DNA of 64,000 nucleotides, taken from the NCBI RefSeq assembly GCF_001434405.1, contig NZ_AZFT01000004.1:1-64000 (forward strand). Direction: 5' to 3'. The translations under genes and the position numbers were made by a program. This document shows positions 51,755-60,657 of the stretch, one piece after another (the first letter of the stretch is position 1; each line of letters starts with the position of its first letter). The DNA is from Ligilactobacillus apodemi DSM 16634 = JCM 16172 (lineage in GTDB: Bacteria > Bacillota > Bacilli > Lactobacillales > Lactobacillaceae). The notes below the pieces were generated by a model. That model made no database searches. It was not told the DNA's origin and saw only the letters and a program-made list of their open reading frames with translations.

Positions 51755-52225
51755 CTAGAATTTAGGCGAGTCCACCAATAACTCGTTATTTTCCTCTAAC
51801 TTTTGTGCAATGCTTTGGATAAAGCGCACAGCTTGTTGATAATCTTCCGTTGACATATTCATGTTTCTAAAGCAACTTGTCACTTGGCTTTTGATCTCGT
51901 CTTCCAACTCGAGAGCTTTATCCGTCAAAGTGATGTAAACTTTACGTCCATCTGCTTTAGTTTTTGTTCTGGTCACCCAGCCATCTTTTTCCATTCGTTT
52001 TAATAATGGCGTTAAAGTCCCTGTATCCAATTTCAAACGTTCACCTAAGTCACGAATGATCATCGCATCTTTTGTCTCCCATAAGACCAAAAGTGTGATG
52101 TATTGGGCATAAGTCAATTTATACTTTTTCAAAGCATCAGTATAAAAACGGTTATAAAAGCGTTGTGCGGTGTAGATCGAAAAACATAATTCGTCTTCTA
52201 AATGCTTGGGTGTGTGCTCTAGCAT
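51755..52225 (-). CDS. OhrR-like MarR family peroxide sensor
   Basis: This 156-aa regulator matches OhrR in its start (HLEDELCFSIYTAQRFYNRFY then LTYAQYITLLVLWE), with the single sensing Cys near residue 13 and the Tyr residues that bond to it. The winged helix LGERLKLDTGTLTPLLKRME follows. OhrR leaves DNA on oxidation by organic peroxides. No ohr gene is beside it, so its target is elsewhere. The ATG at 52225 is behind AGAGAGGA. Confidence 0.88.
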   Translation of the reverse strand: MLEHTPKHLEDELCFSIYTAQRFYNRFYTDALKKYKLTYAQYITLLVLWETKDAMIIRDLGERLKLDTGTLTPLLKRMEKDGWVTRTKTKADGRKVYITLTDKALELEDEIKSQVTSCFRNMNMSTEDYQQAVRFIQSIAQKLEENNELLVDSPKF

Positions 52226-52241
52226 AGTCAAAATCCTCTCT

Positions 52242-52946
52242 TTAGTTCTTCCTTAATTTTCCAGCATCTGCAGGTTCCACAACAACCAACCGACGTGGTT
52301 CATTACCACTAGAGTAAGTCTTGACTTCTGAATTCTTAGCTAAAGCAGAATGGATGATCTTGCGTTCAAATGACGGCATTGGATCTAATTGTTGGCGCCT
52401 ATGTTGGGTGATCGCATCACGTGCAACTTTATGTGCTAAAAATTGCAACGTCTCTTTTCTTCGTTCACGATACCCTGCTGCATCTAAAATCACTTGCATC
52501 TTCCTTTTGCTCTTCCTATCCAAATAATCTTGTGCCAGCAGTTGTAAAGCATTCAACGTTTTTCCATGACGTCCGATCAAGCTTCCTTCTTGCTTTGTTT
52601 CAAAATTATACGTCACGACTCGTCTCTCCACCTCGACGTCGATCGTTGTTTTGATTCCCATCTTTTGCGTGATATCTGCTAAGTAATAGCCTAACTCATG
52701 CAGATATTTCTCCAAATCTTCGACCTTTTGTTGGGTGGACGTAGGTCTTTTTTGGTCAGCAGATGCTTGTTTTTTAGTCGCTGGTCGTTTTAAAGTTATC
52801 TCCACTTCAGCTTTGCGCTTGCCTAAGCCAAAAAAGCCACGTCTTCCTTCGCTGATAACTTTTATGTTGACTTGCTCTTGAGTTTTATGTAATTCCTCCA
52901 AGCCAGCTCTGATCGCATTTTGTGTCGTTTTGCCCCAAAATTTCAC
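52242..52946 (-). CDS. Jag/KhpB (EloR) family RNA-binding protein
   Basis: This 234-aa protein has the Jag-N domain (residues about 1-52, GRRGFFGLGKRKAEVEI), a charged linker, a type II KH domain with GSLIGRHGKTLNALQ, and a C-terminal R3H domain (PMPSFERKIIHSALA, later RRLVVVEP). Jag proteins bind RNA with KhpA and help control cell elongation. In most Firmicutes jag sits with yidC, rnpA and rpmH, but here it does not, so this may be a second, diverged copy. Translation starts at GTG behind GGGGGG. Confidence 0.88.
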   Translation of the reverse strand: MKFWGKTTQNAIRAGLEELHKTQEQVNIKVISEGRRGFFGLGKRKAEVEITLKRPATKKQASADQKRPTSTQQKVEDLEKYLHELGYYLADITQKMGIKTTIDVEVERRVVTYNFETKQEGSLIGRHGKTLNALQLLAQDYLDRKSKRKMQVILDAAGYRERRKETLQFLAHKVARDAITQHRRQQLDPMPSFERKIIHSALAKNSEVKTYSSGNEPRRLVVVEPADAGKLRKN

Positions 52947-53185
52947 AGCATTCCCCCCTCAAACAGAAAAGTAATCAACAAAAATAGCAGACATCTAGTC
53001 CGCAACTCACTAGTAGTATAGCATACTTATATTGCGTTTCACACAACATTTCATTAAAAAACGCTCTTATCTTAAAAAACATTCAAAATCGCCAAAATCA
53101 CAACCACTTACAGCGGGTTATTTCGCCAACTATGCTATAATTTAAAGCGTACAAAATACATTTTATCAAGAGAGGATATGAGGAT

Positions 53186-54037
53186 ATGGGTTCAATGAAT
53201 ACGTATACGCTTGAAAATGGGGTCAAGATCCCGGTTTTAGGCTTTGGTACTTGGCAAACACCTGCCGGACAAACAGCCAAAGATGCAGTAAAAGCAGCAC
53301 TTGATGCTGGATTTACACATATTGATACTGCTGAAATGTACGGCAATGAAGCAAGTATCGGCGAAGCCATCAAGGAAAGCGGTGTTGCGCGTGATGAACT
53401 TTTTATCACCAGCAAATTAGATAATCAAGCTCATTCATACGATCTTGCAACGGCTGCCTTGGAAAAATCACTCGCCGATCTTCAAACTGATCATTTAGAT
53501 CTATTTTTGATCCATTGGCCTAATCCCAAGGCTTTCCGCGATGAAAATTGGGAAGAACATCTCCAAGATACATGGCGTGCCCTTGAAGATGCTTACAAGG
53601 CTGGTAAAGTGCGTGCAATCGGTGTTTCTAACTTTAAACCAAAGCACTTTGAAGTTTTAGCACAAACGCAAACAGTCAAACCAATGGTCAACCAAATTCG
53701 GATCTGCCCAGGGGATCTTGATCAAGAAACAATCGCCTACTGCCAAGCAAATAACATCTTATTAGAAGCTTACAGTCCATTTGGCACTGGTAAGATCTTT
53801 ACCGATAAGACTTTAAATGCTTTGGCGGAAACATTAGACCAGTCAGTTGCTCAGATCTGCTTACGTTGGTCTTTACAACATGGCTTTTTACCACTACCAA
53901 AATCAGTTCATCCCGACCGGATCAAATCCAATACGGAAGTTTTTGATTTTGAATTGACCGAAAGTGAAATGCAACAAATCGATGACCTTACTGGGATCGC
54001 AGGTTATGCTACCGATCCAGATACGGCCGACTTTTAA
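53186..54037 (+). CDS. Aldo/keto reductase
   Basis: This 283-aa NADPH-dependent reductase of the AKR5-like (2,5-diketogluconate reductase) group has the catalytic tetrad Asp and Tyr in DTAEMYGNE, Lys in ITSKL and His in LIHWP. The NADPH-binding PLPKSVHPDRIKSN is near the end. Its substrate is probably a small aldehyde or ketone. The extended -10 TATGCTATAAT lies upstream. ATG at 53195 is an alternative start. Confidence 0.93.
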   Translation: MGSMNTYTLENGVKIPVLGFGTWQTPAGQTAKDAVKAALDAGFTHIDTAEMYGNEASIGEAIKESGVARDELFITSKLDNQAHSYDLATAALEKSLADLQTDHLDLFLIHWPNPKAFRDENWEEHLQDTWRALEDAYKAGKVRAIGVSNFKPKHFEVLAQTQTVKPMVNQIRICPGDLDQETIAYCQANNILLEAYSPFGTGKIFTDKTLNALAETLDQSVAQICLRWSLQHGFLPLPKSVHPDRIKSNTEVFDFELTESEMQQIDDLTGIAGYATDPDTADF

Positions 54038-54052
54038 TAGGGGGCTTTTTAA

Positions 54053-55969
54053 ATGGGGAAAAATACCACAGTTAATGAAGAATTACTAAAAGATGATCTC
54101 TACCAAGCAGTCAACGGTGAATGGCTCAAAACAGCAGTCATTCCAGCCGATAAAGCTACTACCGGTGGCTTTGCCGATCTGTCTGACAAGATCGAAGAAA
54201 CTTTGATGGCTGATTTCCAAGCCATGCTTGATTTAAAAGTTACACCTGACACACCCGAAATGGCTGAATTTATCAAGTATTATCACTTGGCTTCAGACTT
54301 TACGACGCGGGACCAAGCAGGCTTTGAACCCGCCAAGAAGTATCTAGATCAGGTACTAGCTTTAAAGGATCTAAAACAGTGGCAAGAAAAGTTACCAGAA
54401 CTCTTTTTAGCTGGCTATGACTCACCAGTAGTTCTTTATGTTTCTCCTGATATGAAAGATACGAAGCACTATGCTTTACACGCAGATGTGCCGTCACTTT
54501 TCTTACCAGACAAGACGTATTATACAAAAGACAACGAACAAGCACAGGCTTTATTGCAAGTATTGCAACAAATGCTAACGGAGCTCTTTAAAAAAGCTGG
54601 TTACGCTGATGACTTTAGTCAAAAAACGATCGCTCAAGCATTAGCCTACGATGCAAAACTGGCACCATTCCAAAAAGATAGTACCGAACGCGCTGATTAT
54701 GTGAAATCATACAATAAATACAGTTTTAGCGACTTTGAAAAATTTAGTACTCACCTAGATTTTTCTCAAATCGTGACCGGACTTGTCGGTGAAGTGCCAG
54801 AAAAAGTCATCGTGACTGAACCTAAGTATTTTGAAGCCTTAGATCAATTAGTTAACCCGGAAAATTTTGCGGAGTTAAGAAGTTGGCTCTTTGTGAAGAC
54901 TATGCTTGATCTAACTGGCTTTTTAAGCGATGAGATCCGCGTCTTAGGTGGGACATATTCCCGCGCACTGTCAGGCTCAAAAGAAGCGATGAAGCCCCAA
55001 AAGGCAGCTTATTATTTAGCTTCAAATCAATATAGCCAAGTCGTTGGTCTTTATTACGCCCATAAATATTTTGGTAAAAAAGCTAAGGCTGATGTTTATC
55101 AAATGGTCGAAAAAATGATCGCGGTCTATAAAAAACGGCTCCAAGAAAATACGTGGTTGAGCGAAAATACGCGCAAAAAAGCCATCGTAAAACTTGATGC
55201 TTTAGGGATCAATGTTGGTTATCCTGACAAATTAGATCCCCTTTATCAAAAATACAAAGTAGATCCTAAATTAAACTTAGTCGATAATGCCGTAAACTTC
55301 ACTAAGATCGCGATGAAACGTCACTATGAACGATTACATGAAGAAGTTGATCGGACTCGGTGGGAAATGCCAGCCCACATGGTCAACGCTTACTATCATC
55401 CTTCATTTAACGTCATCGTCTTTCCAGCAGCGATCTTACAAGCACCATTTTATAGTTTGACACAATCATCAAGCGCAAACTATGGTGGGATCGGTGCTGT
55501 GATCGCCCACGAGATCTCCCATGCCTTTGATAACAACGGAGCTCAATTCGATGAACATGGTAATCTCTTTAACTGGTGGACCGAAGATGATTTGACCCAT
55601 TTCCAAAACTTAGCCCAAGAGATGATCGCCCAATTTGATGGCTTAGAAACTACCGCTGGTCCAGTCAACGGTAAGCTAGTTGTCTCGGAAAATATCGCCG
55701 ATGCAGGTGGTTTAAGTTGCGCCTTAGAAGCGGCTAAAAGTGAACCAGATGCTGATCTGCGCGAATTTTTCATCAACTGGGCGCGCATTTGGGGCTTAAA
55801 ATCATCGCCAGAACGGGAAAAACTCTTATTGGCGATCGATGTCCATGCTCCTCATGTCTTGCGGGCTAACATTCAACCCCGAAATCTCGCTGATTTTTAC
55901 ACCGTCTTTGGGGTCAAACCCGGCGATGGGATGTATTTAGCGCCTGAAAAACGGATTCATATCTGGTAA
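54053..55969 (+). CDS. pepO: M13 family neutral endopeptidase PepO
   Basis: This 638-aa cytoplasmic zinc peptidase cuts oligopeptides of up to about 30 residues released from casein or other proteins. The zinc motif HEISH is near residue 485, the third ligand Glu lies in SENIADAGGL near 545, and the NAYYHPSFNVIVFPAAILQ substrate-side motif is complete. No signal peptide is present, which fits the lactococcal and lactobacillar PepO form. It lies 15 bp after the aldo/keto reductase gene and may be co-transcribed. Confidence 0.96.
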   Translation: MGKNTTVNEELLKDDLYQAVNGEWLKTAVIPADKATTGGFADLSDKIEETLMADFQAMLDLKVTPDTPEMAEFIKYYHLASDFTTRDQAGFEPAKKYLDQVLALKDLKQWQEKLPELFLAGYDSPVVLYVSPDMKDTKHYALHADVPSLFLPDKTYYTKDNEQAQALLQVLQQMLTELFKKAGYADDFSQKTIAQALAYDAKLAPFQKDSTERADYVKSYNKYSFSDFEKFSTHLDFSQIVTGLVGEVPEKVIVTEPKYFEALDQLVNPENFAELRSWLFVKTMLDLTGFLSDEIRVLGGTYSRALSGSKEAMKPQKAAYYLASNQYSQVVGLYYAHKYFGKKAKADVYQMVEKMIAVYKKRLQENTWLSENTRKKAIVKLDALGINVGYPDKLDPLYQKYKVDPKLNLVDNAVNFTKIAMKRHYERLHEEVDRTRWEMPAHMVNAYYHPSFNVIVFPAAILQAPFYSLTQSSSANYGGIGAVIAHEISHAFDNNGAQFDEHGNLFNWWTEDDLTHFQNLAQEMIAQFDGLETTAGPVNGKLVVSENIADAGGLSCALEAAKSEPDADLREFFINWARIWGLKSSPEREKLLLAIDVHAPHVLRANIQPRNLADFYTVFGVKPGDGMYLAPEKRIHIW

Positions 55970-55975
55970 TCCAGA

Positions 55976-56014
55976 AATAAGCTAGTCGTCAAATACGACT
56001 AGCTTATTTTTTTA
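55976..56014 (+). terminator. Terminator after pepO
   Basis: AATAAGCTAGTCGT and ACGACTAGCTTATT enclose a 5-nt loop and are followed by TTTTTTT. Confidence 0.92.
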
Positions 56015-56103
56015 CCTAATTTCAAAAATAATGCAAATGTTCATTTACAAAAATTGATCTCAGCGTTATTTTAAGAAAAACTCAACTAAAGGAGATGACC
56101 AAA

Positions 56104-56577
56104 ATGTGGCATAAATTTGTGTTAACTGTCCGTTTTCTCTGGTATCTTGTGCTCAGTTGCTTAGTCTGTTTAGTCTTGACCTTTATTTTCAATGATTGGA
56201 GTTTATTTCCACAAAAATTTTATCATTTCCAGTGGTACCACCTTTATTTAGGGGGAACGCTACTTTGTTTACCTTTCTTTCGCTTACGTCATCCTCAGTT
56301 ATTTAGTGCCGATGACGATTTCGTCTCTTACCGCCAAAAAGCACTTGATCATTATCATCAAGATAAAGCAAGCCACTATCGCGGTGGCCGTTGGACAACT
56401 AGTAATGTCCACACTGACCCGTTTGAATATACTTCTAACTACACACAATCCTATGATTCTTCCATCGGTGTTTCATATAGTTTTGCGAAAAGTCTTTTCA
56501 TGAGCGCAATATTTCTTCTTTTTGCGCCTTTATTTTACCTCGGTCTTTATTTACGCACCCACAAAAAAAGCGGTTAG
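56104..56577 (+). CDS. Membrane protein of unknown function
   Basis: This 157-aa protein has two N-terminal membrane helices (about 5-27 and 44-60), a polar His/Tyr/Ser-rich middle (residues 65-125) and a C-terminal helix. The start at 56104 has AAAGGAG at 9 bp. Its last codons overlap the terminator of the converging antiporter gene. No family was recognised. Confidence 0.65.
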   Translation: MWHKFVLTVRFLWYLVLSCLVCLVLTFIFNDWSLFPQKFYHFQWYHLYLGGTLLCLPFFRLRHPQLFSADDDFVSYRQKALDHYHQDKASHYRGGRWTTSNVHTDPFEYTSNYTQSYDSSIGVSYSFAKSLFMSAIFLLFAPLFYLGLYLRTHKKSG

Positions 56578-56596
56578 TCCACTTGGACTGACCGCT
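56563..56596 (-). terminator. Terminator of the second antiporter gene
   Basis: On the minus strand AGCGGTCAGTCCA and TGGACTAACCGCT are followed by TTTTTTT. It overlaps the 3' end of the gene at 56104-56577. Confidence 0.87.
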
Positions 56597-58163
56597 AATT
56601 CTCATTATCAGGATCTAAGACCATTGCTTCAGCTAAAGCAACTTCATTATATAACGCATATAATTCACTAGCATCCATATTTTCATCTTCTAATAGTTCG
56701 GCTAAATACTCACGTTCAATATAAAATGACCAAAGTAATGCCTGTTGTTCTAAAAAACGCTCAGTCTTATCAAAAGCCGGTCGCCGTGAAACATAAAACC
56801 ATTGTTGCCAAAATTGACGTAAACTTGTTTCCGAATTTTGATCACGTAGGTCATAAATGACACTTTGCTTGACCTTATGTGGTAAATACATCTGCTCAAC
56901 TTCACTGATCGCGCGATTGATCATTTCTTGCCGATATTTAGAAAGCATCCCACTATCACGTTCTTCTCGTGGCAAAATAAACCGGAAAAGTAAAGTCGGC
57001 ACTGCCATACTCAACACGATCATCACCGATTCAGACATAATGACTAAATTAAACTGATTAGAACTCAAGCCTAAACCAGCGGCCATAAAAACTAGTGCCA
57101 ACGTGACTGCTCCGTGGACTCCTCCTAGTGCAAAGATCAACGCACTTTTATGGCCACGTTTCAAGACTAATAAGGTATATAAATAGCGTACAAGTAAGTT
57201 AACACCGTATAAGATGATCCCAGCAATGATCCAGATCCAAGAAGAAAATGTCACATCTTCATCTAGAATTATCCTCATAAAGTTCAACCCTAAAATGATA
57301 AATACTGCATTATTAAGCAGTTCTTGTAATAAAACGTAGATCCCATTTCCCAAATAGATCTGATGCATATCACTAAAACGACTCCGTTGCGCCTCACTAT
57401 TGTGCAATAAGCCCGCACATACAACTGCGATAATACCTGAAACATGAATCTCTTCGGCGAGGATATAGATCACAAATGGCAAGGCGACGGCTAACATGAT
57501 CTGTGCATTGACCGCATTATCAAACGGCAAGCGTAGCATCGCTTGACGAAAAAAGATCGTAATAAATGCAACTACTGCACCAAATAAGGCGCCCCCGATC
57601 GCAGCGATCAAAAATTCGGTGATCGTCTTACTGTAGCTGATACGGCCATGTACCAACAACAAGACCGTTGCATTCAATAAGATGATCCCAGAAGCATCAT
57701 TGAATAAAGCTTCTAGCTTCAACAGATTTTTTTCGCCTCGCGGTAATTTTAACCCTTCTGAAACTGACTCAGTCGCAGTAGCATCAGTAGGCGTACTGAT
57801 CGCAGCCATTACGAGTGCTAACGGCAAACCGATCCCGGTAAAAAATGAAAGCGATAGTCCAGTCAAGATCATACTGATAAATACTAAGACGATCACGATC
57901 CCTAAGATCGTTTTTAATTTATGCCCGACCCGATTCAAATGCATCGCAAAACCTTCAAAAAATAGTAGTGGCGCGATGATCGTGACCATGAACAATTCTG
58001 GCTCGAATTCTGGTACCATATTATTGAAAAATGGGATACAAGCAATGATCATCCCGACTACCATGCTGATATAATTGCCCGAGATCTTTGGAAAAAACTG
58101 CGCAAGAATACTGGCCACTACCGAAGCAAAAAACAATAGCAACCAGCCACTTGATCCATGCAT
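56595..58163 (-). CDS. Second CPA1-family Na+(K+)/H+ antiporter
   Basis: This 522-aa antiporter is a paralogue of the protein at 19120-20700. It shares the same core (STPTDATATESVSEGL, FNDASGIIL, GGVHGAVTLAL) and the same kind of C-terminal tail of about 120 residues. The shared layout points to ancient duplication within the family. Probably the two differ in ion preference or induction. It is a single gene with its own terminator. Confidence 0.93.
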   Translation of the reverse strand: MHGSSGWLLLFFASVVASILAQFFPKISGNYISMVVGMIIACIPFFNNMVPEFEPELFMVTIIAPLLFFEGFAMHLNRVGHKLKTILGIVIVLVFISMILTGLSLSFFTGIGLPLALVMAAISTPTDATATESVSEGLKLPRGEKNLLKLEALFNDASGIILLNATVLLLVHGRISYSKTITEFLIAAIGGALFGAVVAFITIFFRQAMLRLPFDNAVNAQIMLAVALPFVIYILAEEIHVSGIIAVVCAGLLHNSEAQRSRFSDMHQIYLGNGIYVLLQELLNNAVFIILGLNFMRIILDEDVTFSSWIWIIAGIILYGVNLLVRYLYTLLVLKRGHKSALIFALGGVHGAVTLALVFMAAGLGLSSNQFNLVIMSESVMIVLSMAVPTLLFRFILPREERDSGMLSKYRQEMINRAISEVEQMYLPHKVKQSVIYDLRDQNSETSLRQFWQQWFYVSRRPAFDKTERFLEQQALLWSFYIEREYLAELLEDENMDASELYALYNEVALAEAMVLDPDNEN

Positions 58164-58241
58164 AATGATCCCCCTATCATTTTTCTTTTATCATAGCAAA
58201 CAAAACGTTATCCTTACCAGAATAGCGCTCATCTTAGGAAC

Positions 58242-58715
58242 TTAATACCTTATTGTTTTTAATTTTTCTGCTAAGAAAAAACCAACGGCTCCCCCAACAG
58301 CTCCTTGGATCATATTTGTCATGATCCCCAAAAGACCTGCTTGGATCCCATACAATAAGCTATCAGCAACAAAATAACCCCATACTAGCACGATCAAACC
58401 GAAAATATAGGCTAATAATTTAGAGCGTAACGAAGCTTGCGCTACTTTCCCGACGATCCCCCCTTGGGCAGCATGAATGACTAAAGAATATAGCATATAT
58501 TGCGGATAACCACTTATCAGATCCAACAAAAAACCACTCAGCCCCCCAACAAGTGCGCCACTGCGAGCACCATAAAGCAAAGCAGCTAAAAAGATCCCTG
58601 CATCAGATAGATTGATATTTCCATGCGTAAACGCGAGGGGGATCAAAAAAACTCGTGCGATCACCACATTGACCGCTACGATCAATGCAAGTGTTACTAA
58701 CTGTTTTAACTTCAT
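58242..58715 (-). CDS. ECF transporter S component, probably for vitamin B6
   Basis: This 157-aa protein has five to six membrane helices and the ECF S-component pattern (LIPLAFTHGNINLSDAGIFLAALLYGARSG). It would capture a vitamin and deliver it through the shared EcfAA'T module, which is encoded elsewhere. Its gene is coupled to a pyridoxal kinase gene (TGATG overlap), so pyridoxine or pyridoxal is the likely substrate, as proposed for PdxU-type components. That substrate is inferred from context. Confidence 0.82.
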   Translation of the reverse strand: MKLKQLVTLALIVAVNVVIARVFLIPLAFTHGNINLSDAGIFLAALLYGARSGALVGGLSGFLLDLISGYPQYMLYSLVIHAAQGGIVGKVAQASLRSKLLAYIFGLIVLVWGYFVADSLLYGIQAGLLGIMTNMIQGAVGGAVGFFLAEKLKTIRY

Positions 58716-59560
58716 CACTTAGCACTCCCCCTAGTTAATTTTGCTAATAGCGGCCCTAAAACAATGCCATGGGTGCGTTCGCTCGCTAACTGTGCAGTCT
58801 CTTTTAAAGCTTCATAAGTCAAGTGCGTCGCTTGCTTGATCGCTTGCTCAAATACTACTCCTTGCCGTAAAAATGAGGCAAATAAGGCCGAAAAAACATC
58901 ACCACTACCATAAAAATGACCCGTTAACCTCGGAAATAAGCAAGTTGCTAATTTGCCATCAGCTAGCCAAACACATCCTTTTTTACCTGCTAACTCCACT
59001 CCTGTGATAACGACTTGACCCTCTTTTTTTAAATATGTTGCACAGCGCTTCAAAAGCGTGATCAATTCAGCTTCAGTTGGTGTTGGTGATAATGAGGTCT
59101 GGGTCAATAAACAAGCTTCGGTCAGATTAGGTGTTGCATAGTCTGCTACTTGAAGTAGCTTTTGTTGTAACCTTAGATGTCTGTCGTCTAAATTCGGATA
59201 AAATTTTCCCTCATCTGCAAAGGCAGGATCGATCACGACAAGCGCTAATTCGTTTTGTTTTAAGTAGGTATAAATGTCTTCTCCGATCTGAGGATCATCT
59301 AAATAACCAACTAGTGCAGCCGTGATTCTGATATTTTGGTCCTGCCAATGTCTAAAAACATTTTTTACCCAGAAACGACAGTCAAGTTTTACTGGCGTGC
59401 CGAAACCTTCACTTTGAGTGGAAAGTAAACTCGTGGGTAAGATCGCTACTGGGATCTGTTGAATTTCAAAAAGCGGGATCGCCACCGCTAAGGAAAGGTT
59501 GCCGATCGCTGAAAGATCTTGCGCAATAAGCATCTTTTCACTAAAATCTATGTGGCTCAC
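58715..59560 (-). CDS. Pyridoxal/pyridoxine kinase
   Basis: This 281-aa PfkB-like kinase phosphorylates vitamin B6 forms. It has the N-terminal QDLSAIGNLSLAVAIPLFE (PdxK/PdxY-type), DPAFADEGKFYPNLD, ATPNLTEACLLTQ and the catalytic GHFYGSGDVFSALFASFL. The usual GTGD is GSGD here. It is co-transcribed with an ECF S component, so uptake and trapping of B6 are linked. It starts at GTG behind GGGGG. Confidence 0.88.
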   Translation of the reverse strand: MSHIDFSEKMLIAQDLSAIGNLSLAVAIPLFEIQQIPVAILPTSLLSTQSEGFGTPVKLDCRFWVKNVFRHWQDQNIRITAALVGYLDDPQIGEDIYTYLKQNELALVVIDPAFADEGKFYPNLDDRHLRLQQKLLQVADYATPNLTEACLLTQTSLSPTPTEAELITLLKRCATYLKKEGQVVITGVELAGKKGCVWLADGKLATCLFPRLTGHFYGSGDVFSALFASFLRQGVVFEQAIKQATHLTYEALKETAQLASERTHGIVLGPLLAKLTRGSAK

Positions 59561-59592
59561 TTCGTTTCCCCCTACCTGTTATTATTTACTAT

Positions 59593-59609
59593 TAGTTAGT
59601 TACTAACTA
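59593..59609 (-). promoter_or_regulatory. Palindromic operator before the pyridoxal kinase gene
   Basis: TAGTTAGT-T-ACTAACTA is a perfect 8-bp inverted repeat. It overlaps the -10 of a predicted minus-strand promoter (TTGCAA, 16 bp, TATAGT). A B6-responsive repressor is a reasonable guess. Confidence 0.65.
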
Positions 59610-59657
59610 TAACTTTTTTAATTAAAATTGCAAGTGTTTGTGCTCTTAAATTGCTGA

Positions 59658-60563
<906 letters not shown>

Positions 60564-60603
60564 GCCATAATATTTCAGCGTAAATTTATCATCAACACCA
60601 GTA

Positions 60604-60638
60604 AAAAAAGCTCCCTAATACTTAGGGAGCTTTTTAGT
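60604..60638. terminator. Bidirectional terminator
   Basis: AAAAAGCTCCCTAA and TTAGGGAGCTTTTT flank a 3-nt loop between converging genes. Confidence 0.9.
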
Positions 60639-60657
60639 GTGCACGTTTGCAACTAGT

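Noticed and set aside
59133-59325. Plus-strand frame inside the pyridoxal kinase gene
   Set aside because: It is antisense to a well-supported gene and shows no family pattern.
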